A DNA stretch of 64,000 bases from Sphingobacterium sp. xlx-96 (GCF_011007365.1 NZ_WFKM01000004.1:62001-126000); one strand, 5' to 3'. Counted from the stretch's first letter, positions 26,999-36,913 are shown. Made by a program: numbers and translations. The notes: generated by a model from the letters alone, not told the origin.

Positions 26999-28369
26999 TT
27001 AATTGGCCTTTATGCTCTCTCTCTTAATAATCGGAATGCCGAAATAAAATTCCAGTATCCGTGTACGAAACAAATAATCATATTTTGTTCTCAGCAAATC
27101 TGACTGGGTATTTACTAATAGCGTCTGTGATTGGTTGTAATCAAAACCTGTCGCCATTCCATTTTCATAGCGTTCTTTAGTATAACGAAAAGCCTCTTCT
27201 CGGGCTTTCAACATCTCTTTGGTTGCCTGATAGGTTTCCAAGGCTCCTTTAGCATCTGCGTACGCCGTATATATATTACGCTCCAAATCAAGTTCGGTCT
27301 GTGCCAGCGCTAATTTACTTTTATCTAAATTCACTTTAGATCTGGTTACATTGTTACGGATCAAAAAACCATTAAAAATGGGAATACTTAGCTGCAGTCC
27401 AAAATTATGCCCTTTGTACAAGTCAAACTGTTCAAAAAATGAAGGTGGATTCTTGACACCACCTTGCCCATCCGGAACCTTAGCGTAAGAAACACGCGAA
27501 CTGAAACCGTAAAAACCTGTAAGTGATGGCAAATAGGCTCCTTTAGCAATATCGATATCTTTTTCAGCTATTTTAACGTTGTTTTCCGCAATTTTTAATT
27601 CGGTTCGCTCATTCTTGGCTTTCCCATAAATAGATTCAGGCCCCTCCAATAAAATAGCGCTAATCTGAAATTCATATTCCACATCAGCAATGTCAAAATC
27701 CTTAAAATCTTTCATCTGAAGCAATTGAGCTAAACTCATTTTCGAAATAAGCAGTGCATATTCGGCCTCTATAATCCGCTGTCTGTCCGTAGCCACAGTG
27801 GCTTTCATATCAAACAAATCTCCACGCGGAATCATGCCGGCATCCACTAAAGCTTCCGAACGCAACAATTGCAAGCTATCCGCATTAAACTGCTGCTTCT
27901 GAACCTTTATAGCTTCTTTGTTGAACAGAACCTGCAGATAAGCATTCACAACATTCAGGGATACGTCCTCTTCCATTTTAAGATGCTGGTATTGGGAAGA
28001 AATGAGTGCCAGCTTAGACCTTCTAAAACGGTTTTGATTCTGCATTCCTTTATAAATATCGACCCCCAAAGAAGCACCCATCGAAGTAAACTGTGTCGTT
28101 TGGTTTTCTAGTATTCCCGTGGTGATATTGGTGTTTAGCCCCCTATTCCAAGAATGTGAAGCATTCGCATTCACATTCGGCAAAAAACTTCCGAAAGCAT
28201 CTTTCTTATCAATCTCTGCAAGCTTATTATCCAGTTCTATCTGTCCAATGGAAACGTTATTTTCGATAGCATATGATACACATTCTTCCAATGTCCATTT
28301 CTTTTGGGCGATTGTATTGTGTCCAAAAAAAAGACAAACAATAGCAATTATTTTTGATACAATCTTCAT
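26999..28369 (-). CDS. TolC-family outer-membrane efflux protein
   Basis: This 456-aa protein has a signal peptide (IIAIVCLFFGHNTIAQ). The duplicated OEP domain is visible: the start WTLEECVSYAIENNVSIGQ, the internal helix repeats rich in Ala/Gln/Leu, LQLSIPIFNGFLIRNNVTRSKVNLD before the second half, and ENGMATGFDYNQSQTLLVNTQSDLLRTKYDYLFR near the end. It forms the outer-membrane channel for the MacAB-like pump encoded just upstream and is the last gene of that operon. Confidence 0.93.
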   Translation of the reverse strand: MKIVSKIIAIVCLFFGHNTIAQKKWTLEECVSYAIENNVSIGQIELDNKLAEIDKKDAFGSFLPNVNANASHSWNRGLNTNITTGILENQTTQFTSMGASLGVDIYKGMQNQNRFRRSKLALISSQYQHLKMEEDVSLNVVNAYLQVLFNKEAIKVQKQQFNADSLQLLRSEALVDAGMIPRGDLFDMKATVATDRQRIIEAEYALLISKMSLAQLLQMKDFKDFDIADVEYEFQISAILLEGPESIYGKAKNERTELKIAENNVKIAEKDIDIAKGAYLPSLTGFYGFSSRVSYAKVPDGQGGVKNPPSFFEQFDLYKGHNFGLQLSIPIFNGFLIRNNVTRSKVNLDKSKLALAQTELDLERNIYTAYADAKGALETYQATKEMLKAREEAFRYTKERYENGMATGFDYNQSQTLLVNTQSDLLRTKYDYLFRTRILEFYFGIPIIKRESIKAN

Positions 28370-28424
28370 ATCTTGTTCTTCAACCTATTCTAGTTACGGT
28401 TATCTTCTTATTAGCCGAGGCTAT

Positions 28425-29522
28425 TTATTTCTTAACCTGATTCCAAACTTTGATCTTGTCAGCTTTAGAAATCCCATTCTTAATTTCAACATAAATACCA
28501 TCACTTACGCCCAATTGTACATCCTTTCGTTCAAATTTTTGCGGGGCTACTTCCACTTCGACAAAGGACTTTTTAGTTTTTTCATCATACTGTACTAGGC
28601 CTTCCTTAAGCGCAAGCACATTATCCACACTTTCTAAAATAATAGAAGCGTTAGCACTTAGTCCCGAACGAATAAATGTCGTATCCTTATTGATAAGGTT
28701 TCCTTTTATCGGAAACTGCATTGCCCCGTTCTCATTCACACCTTTAGGTGCAATATAATCTAAAACAGCATTGAACTTTTTGTTCTCAATTGCGCCGACA
28801 GTTATTTCCAAAGGAAGTCCCAGCCTAATTTTCCCAACTTCAGCCTCATCCAATTTTCCTTCAAAAATCATATTACTGACATCCGCTAGACTTGCAATCG
28901 TAGTGCCTTCGTTAAAATTATTTGCTTCGATTACCTGATTTCCTTTTTTTACAGGAACATCTAGCACCATGCCCGATACTGTAGACCGAATTCGGGTCTG
29001 CGCAATATTCGCTAGCCCAGATGTTGTACCTGTTCTAATAATTTCCGCGCTCTGCAGCAGTGAATTGTAAGTTTGCTGCGCCTGCTTGAATGCAGTCTGC
29101 GCAGCATCAAAATCGTTTGCAGAAATCACACCTTTATCGAAAAGTACCTTTTGACGTTCAAAGACCCGCTTTTGGTTTTCCAAATCTATCTTCGCAGTTT
29201 GAATTTGATTGTTAGCCTGATTTAAACTAGAGACATTAGGCACCACTTTGATATTAGCAATCAAATCACCAGATTTGATATAATCACCAGCCTCCACATA
29301 AACCTCGTCTATGATTCCAGAAATATTGGGTTTGATCAAAACCTCTTCTTTTGGATTGATATTTCCGGTAGCGACCGTACTTTTGGAAATAGAACGGATT
29401 TCAGCTTGTGCAGTCTCGAAAATGACATCTGGCTGCTTATTCTTCAGATATAACCAAGCCAAAGCACCTACAAAAGCAATTGCTAAAAAAACTAAAATTG
29501 AAATCGTACAGCCTTTTTTCAT
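28425..29522 (-). CDS. Periplasmic adaptor protein (MacA/HlyD family)
   Basis: This 365-aa protein has one N-terminal membrane helix (ISILVFLAIAFVGALAWLYL). The barrel-sandwich hybrid halves are GNINPKEEVLIKPNISGIIDEVYVEAGDYIKSGDLIANI and RIRSTVSGMVLDVPVKKGNQVIEANN, separated by an alpha-hairpin (about 95-160, Gln/Ala-rich). Beta-barrel and membrane-proximal domains follow. It bridges the MacB-type permeases and the TolC-like channel. Its position between those genes supports this role. Confidence 0.93.
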   Translation of the reverse strand: MKKGCTISILVFLAIAFVGALAWLYLKNKQPDVIFETAQAEIRSISKSTVATGNINPKEEVLIKPNISGIIDEVYVEAGDYIKSGDLIANIKVVPNVSSLNQANNQIQTAKIDLENQKRVFERQKVLFDKGVISANDFDAAQTAFKQAQQTYNSLLQSAEIIRTGTTSGLANIAQTRIRSTVSGMVLDVPVKKGNQVIEANNFNEGTTIASLADVSNMIFEGKLDEAEVGKIRLGLPLEITVGAIENKKFNAVLDYIAPKGVNENGAMQFPIKGNLINKDTTFIRSGLSANASIILESVDNVLALKEGLVQYDEKTKKSFVEVEVAPQKFERKDVQLGVSDGIYVEIKNGISKADKIKVWNQVKK

Positions 29523-29573
29523 CTTATATTTTCTATTATTAAAATTCTATCTCTTTATTATTCATTAATATAC

Positions 29574-30842
29574 TTATTCCTCCCTTAAGGCATCGATTGG
29601 CCTTACTTTCACCGCTGTAATAGCTGGAATTAATCCCGCCAAAAGCCCCGCTAAAACCAATATCAGTAAAGCAATAAGGACCACACCCAAATTTACGCTT
29701 GGATTTACAATTGGGATACTATCTGCATTGGGCGCATTTTCAAGCCCCAAGTTAATGACACTCAGCACAAACGAAGCAAAAATAATCCCCGCCATCCCTG
29801 AGATAAGCGATAGCACGACCGATTCGGTTAGAATCTGCTTAATTATCGTCCAAGGAGTTGCCCCTAAAGCTCTTCGTATTCCTATCTCCTGTGTACGTTC
29901 TTTAACGATGATCAGCATGATATTTACAATTCCAATAATACCAGAACCTAAGATAAAAATCCCAACGATATACGAAACCGCTGTTAGGATCGAAAACAAA
30001 CCATTTATCTTTTTAAATTCCTGGTATAAATCAAAATGTCCAATTGCCCGATCGTCATCAGGACTGATACCGTGCCGCTGTTTTAGTAACTCGAAAATAC
30101 GTGGTTTTATATCCGTAATGGGTATATCATCATCCGCGGTTATTGCCATCCATCCCACGACATCTCCATAATTAAATGCCTGCTGAAATGTGGTAAAAGG
30201 TATAAAAAGCTGCTTCTGACTTTCCTCTGCATTCCCACCCATATTCGAAATACTTTTATAAATACCTACAACCATAAAATTCACACCCTGGACTTTTATA
30301 TACGACCCTAAAACCTCTTCCCCTGGCATATATAACTCCCTAATTACTCCCTCACCAATAACAGCAACTTTCCGCCTACTATCAATATCACCGTAATTAA
30401 TGAAGCGCCCACTTAAAATATCCATCGGCTGTTGCAAAATAAATTCAGGATAGTCACCATACACATTATATGCACCGGTTTTAGTTCCTCGTACCACATT
30501 GTTATTCCCACCAAATCCACCCAACTGATTTCTTGGTGAAACATACAACAAATCATCTATCCGCTCCTTTATAGTCGCTACATCCCCATTTTTATAATTA
30601 AAACTTCTTCCCTGAGGAAGCCCATTATAAGGCTTAGAAGTCGAATTAGCCCACATAAACATCGTATTGGTAGACAGCCCTCCCATCTGTCTTTTAATGC
30701 CATTCTGCAACCCTTGACTTGCGGATAGCAGTATGATCAAAATAAAAATTCCCCAAAACACACCGAAAGCAGTTATCAATGTCCTGAATGGGTTAGCAGA
30801 AAGTGCTTCGATTATTTCATTCCAGTTATCTCTATTGAACAT
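29574..30842 (-). CDS. MacB-like ABC permease (second copy)
   Basis: This 422-aa protein has four helices, one near residue 20 and three after about 280, around a large periplasmic domain (MacB_PCD plus FtsX). The FtsX part reads IVGIFILGSGIIGIVNIMLIIVKERTQEIGIRRALGATPWTI, and the end PAITAVKVRPIDALREE is standard. There is no ATPase domain; the ATPase is the separate protein at 32084. It follows the first permease by one base. The two permeases are clearly related but diverged, suggesting a heterodimer. Confidence 0.93.
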   Translation of the reverse strand: MFNRDNWNEIIEALSANPFRTLITAFGVFWGIFILIILLSASQGLQNGIKRQMGGLSTNTMFMWANSTSKPYNGLPQGRSFNYKNGDVATIKERIDDLLYVSPRNQLGGFGGNNNVVRGTKTGAYNVYGDYPEFILQQPMDILSGRFINYGDIDSRRKVAVIGEGVIRELYMPGEEVLGSYIKVQGVNFMVVGIYKSISNMGGNAEESQKQLFIPFTTFQQAFNYGDVVGWMAITADDDIPITDIKPRIFELLKQRHGISPDDDRAIGHFDLYQEFKKINGLFSILTAVSYIVGIFILGSGIIGIVNIMLIIVKERTQEIGIRRALGATPWTIIKQILTESVVLSLISGMAGIIFASFVLSVINLGLENAPNADSIPIVNPSVNLGVVLIALLILVLAGLLAGLIPAITAVKVRPIDALREE

Positions 30843-30843
30843 A

Positions 30844-32091
30844 TCAATCTCCCCTTAATGCAATAATTGGTCTAATTTTAGCAGCCCTATAGGCAGGAAC
30901 AAATCCCGCAAAAGCACCCGCTACTACCAAAATAACCAATGTAGTAATAGCGACGTCGAAATCAACCTCAGGGCGCGTAAAAAAGTCCGATTCAATCGAA
31001 GGACCTACAAGCTCCCACACGAGTAAACCAAAAATGAGTCCCGAAAATCCGGCGACTACGGTAATAAAAACAGCTTCCTGCAATATCATGGTGATTATCG
31101 AGAAAGGAGAAGCCCCCAAAGCCTTTCTTATCCCGATTTCCTTTGTTCTTTCTTTTACAATAATTAGCATGATATTTCCAACCCCCACGACTCCAGCTAT
31201 GATGGTACATATCCCTACAAACCAAAAGAATGCCTTGACCCCCCCGGTTATAACGTAAATGTTCTTTGCTTGATCTAATGAATTATTGATATGCAAAGCA
31301 CCTTGGTCATCGGGCGCAATAGTATGTCTTGCCCTAAGAAAGGTTTCCAACTTTTGTGTAAATTCATGCGATTCAGCTACCGCATTATCAAAATCAACAT
31401 TCTTCTTAAGAGTGAAGGCGATACTACGGAGCTTATCCCCCGCGCTATATGCACGTTGAGCCGTAGAAATAGGAATATATACCCTACTTTCCTCCCGCTC
31501 ACCACCCGGATCGGTAAAAACACCGATTACTTTATAAATTGTACCCGAAATATTCAATTCCTGCCCCAACAACTCATCTTCATTCTTGAAGAGATCATCT
31601 GCAACTTTCTTACCGATGACCACATGCTTTTCGTAATTGCTGATATCTGCTGGATTAAGGAACCTCCCTTTCACAACAGAAGTATTTTCGATAAACTGAT
31701 AATCAGGATGCACCCCCTCCACCCTATAATTCCCCGTTTCCTTCTTAAATACCATATTTCCACTCCAAACAGAATAAACCGCAGATTTATATTCAATATA
31801 ATCAGCCAACATTTCGACTGACATCAAATAATCGGCATTATTAAGTTGAATTTCGCGACCAATCCCCAGTCCTTTGTATTCTTTTTGCGTAATACCGGGC
31901 CAGACTGAAATCTGATTTACAGCATCGCGTTCAAACTGTTTTTGAATCCCGTTCTGAATACCATTACCTGCCCCCAAAAGTATCACCAAAATAAAGATAC
32001 CTGAAGCCACAGAAACCCCAGTTAATACTGTTCGAAGTTTGTTTTTGAACAATCCTTCGAATATTTCCTGCCAACTTTCGATACTAAACAT
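30844..32091 (-). CDS. MacB-like ABC permease (first copy)
   Basis: This 415-aa protein has the same layout as its neighbour: a first helix at about 18-40 (LRTVLTGVSVASGIFILVILL), a periplasmic MacB core, then VVGVGNIMLIIVKERTKEIGIRKALGASPFSI and two final helices ending with PAYRAAKIRPIIALRGD. Its start overlaps the end of the ATPase gene by 8 bp. It most likely extrudes a lipophilic compound, peptide or lipoprotein-type substrate with the neighbouring ATPase, adaptor and TolC. Confidence 0.93.
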   Translation of the reverse strand: MFSIESWQEIFEGLFKNKLRTVLTGVSVASGIFILVILLGAGNGIQNGIQKQFERDAVNQISVWPGITQKEYKGLGIGREIQLNNADYLMSVEMLADYIEYKSAVYSVWSGNMVFKKETGNYRVEGVHPDYQFIENTSVVKGRFLNPADISNYEKHVVIGKKVADDLFKNEDELLGQELNISGTIYKVIGVFTDPGGEREESRVYIPISTAQRAYSAGDKLRSIAFTLKKNVDFDNAVAESHEFTQKLETFLRARHTIAPDDQGALHINNSLDQAKNIYVITGGVKAFFWFVGICTIIAGVVGVGNIMLIIVKERTKEIGIRKALGASPFSIITMILQEAVFITVVAGFSGLIFGLLVWELVGPSIESDFFTRPEVDFDVAITTLVILVVAGAFAGFVPAYRAAKIRPIIALRGD

Positions 32092-32785
32092 ATGAGGAGG
32101 CTCTTACTTGATTAACGACTTTATCCGATTCTATCTGTCCATCTTTGAGATATACAATTCGCTTTGTCATCTCTGCAATATCGGGCTCGTGTGTGACGAC
32201 AAGTACCGTTTTTCCTTCATCGTTAATTTGCTGTATCAGCTCCATTACTTCATACGATGTTTTTGTATCCAATGCACCTGTAGGTTCATCAGCCAATAAC
32301 ACTTTAGGATCAGAAGCCAAAGCTCTTGCTATAGCTACACGCTGCTTTTGTCCACCACTCATTTCATTAGGCAAGTGTTTCGCCCAGTTTGCCAATCCTA
32401 CTTTTTCAAGATAATACATGGAGCGCTCCATACGCTCCTTCCTACCTAGACCTTGATAATATAAGGGCAATGCTACGTTATCTAATGCAGTTTTATAATT
32501 TATAAGGTTGAAAGATTGAAATACAAAACCCAAAAACTTATTTCTATACCGAGAAGCAATAGTCTCGTTAAGGTTCTTAATAGCCACATCATCCAAAAGG
32601 TAAGATCCACTATCTGCCTCATCAAGAATTCCGATAATATTCAAAAGCGTAGATTTACCTGATCCCGAACTCCCCATAATAGAAACAAATTCCCCCTCTT
32701 TAACTGAGAAATCAATCCCCTTAAGAACATGCAGGGAGTTTTTTCCCATCTGATATGATTTTTGAAGATCTTTAATTTCTATCAT
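32084..32785 (-). CDS. MacB/LolD-type ABC transporter ATP-binding protein
   Basis: This 233-aa protein has Walker A GSSGSGKST, the family-specific LGFVFQSFNLINYKTALDNVALPLYY around the Q-loop, signature MSGGQKQRVAIARAL and Walker B VLLADEPTGALD. The ATPase stands as its own protein, as in LolD and Bacteroidota MacB systems, rather than fused to the permease. It is the first gene of the five-gene efflux operon (ATPase, two permeases, adaptor, TolC). Confidence 0.95.
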   Translation of the reverse strand: MIEIKDLQKSYQMGKNSLHVLKGIDFSVKEGEFVSIMGSSGSGKSTLLNIIGILDEADSGSYLLDDVAIKNLNETIASRYRNKFLGFVFQSFNLINYKTALDNVALPLYYQGLGRKERMERSMYYLEKVGLANWAKHLPNEMSGGQKQRVAIARALASDPKVLLADEPTGALDTKTSYEVMELIQQINDEGKTVLVVTHEPDIAEMTKRIVYLKDGQIESDKVVNQVRASSYV

Positions 32786-32977
32786 GTGCTTTCTTTAAAA
32801 TACCGGTTAAGCAATTATAACTTGGTTTAAGTTGAATGAAAATACTCATTTTACTTACCTTTTGCAAGAAAATAAGAGTTATTTTCAAAATATTTTCTAT
32901 AAAACTGATTGCTTTAAAACGAGAACAACACAATAACAATAATTGGCTACAACAAATAGGAGACCTAATAAAACTAA

Positions 32978-33007
32978 AAAACTCAAGAGCAATCGCACTT
33001 GAGTTTT
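32978..33007 (-). terminator. Terminator of tRNA-Thr transcript
   Basis: A perfect 10-bp stem AAAACTCAAG (32978-32987) / CTTGAGTTTT (32998-33007) lies a few bases past the 3' end of the tRNA, with a T-run on the minus strand. Confidence 0.85.
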
Positions 33008-33011
33008 GTTG

Positions 33012-33084
<73 letters not shown>

Positions 33085-33218
33085 GTAACTCCCTTTCGGG
33101 TTCAACAATGCAAATATGGGAAGTTTTCCCTTATTTTGCAATACCTAAATACACTTAACGCCGCTAATACACATAATACTTTGAAATTCAATATAAAAAT
33201 TTTCATTTTATTGAAAAT

Positions 33219-33270
33219 CGGAAATTTTGACAGCGCAAACCTATCAAACAAGACAAAATTTCCGTTTTTT
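33219..33270 (+). promoter_or_regulatory. Terminator-like hairpin in the clpB leader
   Basis: This is a perfect 11-bp inverted repeat CGGAAATTTTG (33219-33229) / CAAAATTTCCG (33254-33264) followed by six T on the plus strand. No plus-strand gene precedes it, and clpB starts 111 bp downstream. It could be an attenuator in the clpB leader or a terminator against read-through. Confidence 0.55.
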
Positions 33271-33380
33271 CACCTTCAAAAACCCTAAGGCATTTAATTT
33301 GTTTAGTCATTAACACAAGTCGGAAACAACTGACCTCAATGGTTTCTGATTTTGAAACGTTTGACTTAAAAATTTGTAAA

Positions 33381-35990
33381 ATGAATTTCAATAACTATAC
33401 AATCAAAGCACAAGAAGCGATACAGAAAGCTTCCGAAATTGCGGTAGGCAATCAGCAACAGGCTATAGAACCGGCTCACCTACTAAAGGCACTTCTAACA
33501 GTAGATGAAAATGTTATAAGTCATCTTTTAAAAAAACTAAACGCAAATATAGGATATGTAACGTCCGAAGTAGACAAACTCATCGAGTCTTTACCAAAGG
33601 TAAGCGGCACAAATGTGTACTTATCCAATCCAGCATCAACGGTTTTACAGAAAGCACAAAGCTACCTCAAAGAGTTTAACGACGAGTACATCTCCGTTGA
33701 GCATCTTCTTTTAGGCTTACTGTCCGCCAATGACAAAACTTCTACCCTACTTAAAGACCAAGGGGTCAACGAAAAAGATCTAAAACTTGCCATAAAAGAA
33801 TTACGTGGCAACAATAGAGTAACTGATCAAAATGCCGAAGCGACATACAACGCTCTTGGAAAATACGCGCGCAACCTGAATGAGTATGCTGAATCTGGAA
33901 AATTAGATCCTGTCATAGGTAGAGACGAAGAAATAAGACGTGTTATGCAGATTCTATCCCGTCGGACCAAAAACAATCCTATCTTAGTAGGAGAACCAGG
34001 TGTCGGTAAGACCGCTATAGCCGAAGGTATTGCTCACCGGATCATCAAAGGCGATGCTCCTGAAAATCTGAAAAACAAAACCGTATTTTCGCTCGACATG
34101 GGAGCACTAATAGCTGGTGCAAAGTACAAAGGAGAATTCGAAGAACGTCTAAAAGCTGTTGTCAAAGAAGTCTCGGATAGCGATGGTGAGATCATCCTAT
34201 TTATTGACGAAATACATACACTTGTCGGTGCCGGCGGCGGAGAAGGTGCCATGGATGCTGCAAATATATTAAAACCAGCATTAGCGCGAGGTGAACTGCG
34301 CGCTATAGGAGCCACCACACTCAACGAGTACCAAAAATACTTCGAGAAGGATAAGGCTTTAGAGCGTCGTTTCCAAAAAGTAATGGTCGAAGAACCCGAC
34401 ACTCAAGATGCCATATCCATCTTAAGAGGGCTCAAAGAACGTTATGAAACACACCACAAAGTACGGATACTCGATGAATCGATCATCGCCGCTGTGGAAC
34501 TTTCTCAACGTTATATTACCGACCGCTTCCTCCCAGACAAAGCAATTGACTTAATTGACGAAGCAGCCTCCAAACTGCGACTGGAAATGGACTCTGTACC
34601 GGAAGCCGTAGATGAATTAGAACGTCGAATTATGCAGCTGGAGATCGAACGCGAAGCTATCAAAAGAGAACACGATGACAAAAAAGTCGCAGAGCTATCA
34701 GAAACTATAGCTAATTTATCAAGTGAACGAGATTCTTTAAAGGCAGCATGGCAATCGGAAAAAACATTAGTAGATCGCGTCAATCAGGAGGTTCAGAATA
34801 TTGAAGACTACAAACTCGAAGCCGACCAGGCCGAACGGGCAGGTGATTATGGAAAGGTAGCCGAACTGCGTTACGGAAAAATCAAAGAAGCGCAGGATAA
34901 TGTCGAAAAGCTAAAGGCCGAACTCAATGAGAAACAACAGAGCAGCCGCATGCTGAAAGAAGAGGTCACATCAGAAGATATTGCTGATGTTGTATCGAGA
35001 TGGACAGGCATACCGGTAAATAAAATGGTTCAGTCAGAGCGTCAAAAACTACTGAATCTAGAGGAGGAATTGCACAAACGGGTAGCTGGACAAGAAGAGG
35101 CCATTGAAGCTATATCTGACGCCATACGTCGCTCCCGCGCCGGATTGAGTGATGCAAAAAAACCGATAGGATCATTCATATTCTTAGGAACTACAGGTGT
35201 CGGTAAGACAGAGCTCGCAAAGGCACTTGCAGAGTTTCTATTTGACGACGAACACGCATTGGTAAGAATAGATATGTCCGAATATCAAGAGCGACACGCT
35301 GTATCTCGATTGATCGGTGCGCCTCCTGGATATGTTGGTTATGATGAAGGTGGACAACTCACTGAGGCCGTAAGACGTCGCCCATACTCGGTGGTTCTTC
35401 TTGATGAAATAGAAAAAGCTCATCCAGATGTATTCAATATATTGTTACAGGTATTAGACGATGGTCACCTTACCGATAATAAAGGAAGGGTAGTGAATTT
35501 CAAAAACACCATCATTATCATGACATCAAATACAGGATCGCATTTGATACAAGAAAACTTTGCCGAATTGACAGATAATAACCGGGATGAAGTCATCGCT
35601 AAAACAAAAGACGAAGTATTTGAACTTCTCCAAAAATCAATACGACCAGAGTTTCTCAATCGTATTGACGAGATCATTATGTTCACACCATTGAGCCGTA
35701 ACGAAATCGGCAGCATTGTACGCATGCAGTTTGATCGTGTACAAAAACAGCTCGCAGAGCAAAATATATTTTTGTCAGCCTCCGAAGATGCTTTAGACTG
35801 GTTAGCACAGTTGGGTTATGATCCGATTTACGGTGCCCGCCCGTTAAAACGCGTCATTCAAAAACGGATACTAAATGAGCTATCCAAAGAAATTCTCGCA
35901 GGTAATGTAATGAGCGACTCCATTATTCAATTGGATGTTTTTGATGGAAAATTCGTATTCATCAATAAGAATACAGGAAATCCATCCTAA
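33381..35990 (+). CDS. clpB: ATP-dependent disaggregase ClpB
   Basis: This hexameric AAA+ chaperone, 869 aa, dissolves protein aggregates together with DnaK. It has the N-domain repeats (about 1-145), NBD1 with Walker A GEPGVGKT and Walker B ILFIDEIH, the regulatory coiled-coil M-domain (about 400-520, with LEREAIKREHDDKK-type heptads), and NBD2 with GTTGVGKTE, VVLLDEIEKAH and the sensor-2 GARPLKR. I start it at ATG 33381 (MNFNNYTIKAQEAIQKA), where homology begins; the frame is open 42 bp further. A hairpin in the leader may regulate it. Confidence 0.97.
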   Translation: MNFNNYTIKAQEAIQKASEIAVGNQQQAIEPAHLLKALLTVDENVISHLLKKLNANIGYVTSEVDKLIESLPKVSGTNVYLSNPASTVLQKAQSYLKEFNDEYISVEHLLLGLLSANDKTSTLLKDQGVNEKDLKLAIKELRGNNRVTDQNAEATYNALGKYARNLNEYAESGKLDPVIGRDEEIRRVMQILSRRTKNNPILVGEPGVGKTAIAEGIAHRIIKGDAPENLKNKTVFSLDMGALIAGAKYKGEFEERLKAVVKEVSDSDGEIILFIDEIHTLVGAGGGEGAMDAANILKPALARGELRAIGATTLNEYQKYFEKDKALERRFQKVMVEEPDTQDAISILRGLKERYETHHKVRILDESIIAAVELSQRYITDRFLPDKAIDLIDEAASKLRLEMDSVPEAVDELERRIMQLEIEREAIKREHDDKKVAELSETIANLSSERDSLKAAWQSEKTLVDRVNQEVQNIEDYKLEADQAERAGDYGKVAELRYGKIKEAQDNVEKLKAELNEKQQSSRMLKEEVTSEDIADVVSRWTGIPVNKMVQSERQKLLNLEEELHKRVAGQEEAIEAISDAIRRSRAGLSDAKKPIGSFIFLGTTGVGKTELAKALAEFLFDDEHALVRIDMSEYQERHAVSRLIGAPPGYVGYDEGGQLTEAVRRRPYSVVLLDEIEKAHPDVFNILLQVLDDGHLTDNKGRVVNFKNTIIIMTSNTGSHLIQENFAELTDNNRDEVIAKTKDEVFELLQKSIRPEFLNRIDEIIMFTPLSRNEIGSIVRMQFDRVQKQLAEQNIFLSASEDALDWLAQLGYDPIYGARPLKRVIQKRILNELSKEILAGNVMSDSIIQLDVFDGKFVFINKNTGNPS

Positions 35991-36009
35991 AAATAACGCA
36001 ACTTCCATT

Positions 36010-36048
36010 AAAAACAGGTCCTTTTTAAGATAAAGAGGATCTGTTTTT
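36010..36048 (+). terminator. Intrinsic terminator of clpB
   Basis: The arms AAAAACAGGTCC (36010-36021) and GGATCTGTTTTT (36037-36048) pair at 11 of 12 positions, 20 bp beyond the clpB stop and ending in T5. Confidence 0.85.
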
Positions 36049-36102
36049 AGTAGTATAGCAGACCAATTTGCTATATTTACGATAGAAACACATAATAAAA
36101 CT

Positions 36103-36468
36103 ATGCAAATCAAGTACATCCCCAGCAGACAAGGACAGATCGCAGAGATAACCGGAGACAGTGTTTTTATTCGGAATCAAGATGACGCCCTGAACTTAAT
36201 GATGAACTCTTTATACGGTGGTGCAGATAAATTGATCTTACACCAAACCAACATTACCTCCGATTTTTTCAACCTAAGAACTAAGCTTGCAGGTGACATC
36301 CTACAAAAATTCTCTACCTATCAAGTCCGTTTGGCCATAGTCGGAGACTTTTCCCTTTACAACAGCAAAAGCTTAAAAGATTTTATAAGAGAGAGCAACC
36401 GCACAAAACATATAAATTTTGTCAGTAAAAGAGAAGAAGCACTCGAAATCTTTGGTGGACTACATTAA
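36103..36468 (+). CDS. DUF4180 family protein
   Basis: This small cytoplasmic alpha/beta protein (121 aa) is of the STAS-like DUF4180 type. Typical stretches are DDALNLMMNSLYGGADKLILHQTNITSDFFNLRTKLAGDILQKF, followed by YQVRLAIVGDFS and SKSLKDFIRESNR. It has no known catalytic residues; the biochemical role is unknown. It precedes a small membrane protein by 29 bp, perhaps as a two-gene unit. Confidence 0.85.
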   Translation: MQIKYIPSRQGQIAEITGDSVFIRNQDDALNLMMNSLYGGADKLILHQTNITSDFFNLRTKLAGDILQKFSTYQVRLAIVGDFSLYNSKSLKDFIRESNRTKHINFVSKREEALEIFGGLH

Positions 36469-36497
36469 TACGGTAACATTATTAATCAAACAAACAT

Positions 36498-36908
36498 ATG
36501 AACACATCAAAACCAATCGGTATAATCCTCGGAGCTGTAGCAGTAATTGTCATAATTTTAATGTTCGGCCTGCCGCGTTACAATGTATGGCAACAAGAAA
36601 TGGCTGGTAAGGCCGAAATGGCTAAAGCAGAACAAAACAGAAAAATACTCATTGAAGAAGCCAAAGCTAGGTTAGAAGCAGAAAAACTGAATGCCCAGGC
36701 CGAAATCGAACGGGCAAAAGGGATGGCCGAAGCCATGAAATTAGAAAATGGAACCCTTAACAGTACCTATAACCAGTATCTATTTATACGAACATTAGAA
36801 AAACTGGCAGACAAAGGAGATCTCCCCCAAATTATCTATATGCCATCAGAAGGCCTTGTACCCGTTTTGGACATTAGTAAAAAAAATACGCTTCAACCAA
36901 CGAATTAA
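36498..36908 (+). CDS. Small membrane protein with stomatin-like coiled-coil tail
   Basis: This 136-aa protein has one helix at about 8-26 (IGIILGAVAVIVIILMFGL) and then a charged Ala/Glu/Lys coiled coil (about 33-85). That segment closely resembles the region after the SPFH domain of stomatin/prohibitin-type membrane proteases: EEAKARLEAEKLNAQAEIER and then AKGMAEAMKLEN. The end, NQYLFIRTLEKL and IIYMPSEGLVPVLDI, matches the tail of such proteins. The SPFH domain itself is absent. It is probably a membrane scaffold subunit; function unproven. Confidence 0.75.
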   Translation: MNTSKPIGIILGAVAVIVIILMFGLPRYNVWQQEMAGKAEMAKAEQNRKILIEEAKARLEAEKLNAQAEIERAKGMAEAMKLENGTLNSTYNQYLFIRTLEKLADKGDLPQIIYMPSEGLVPVLDISKKNTLQPTN

Positions 36909-36913
36909 TAAAC

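Noticed and set aside
31291..31821. 176-residue plus-strand frame
   Set aside because: Antisense to the first MacB-like permease, which is well supported.
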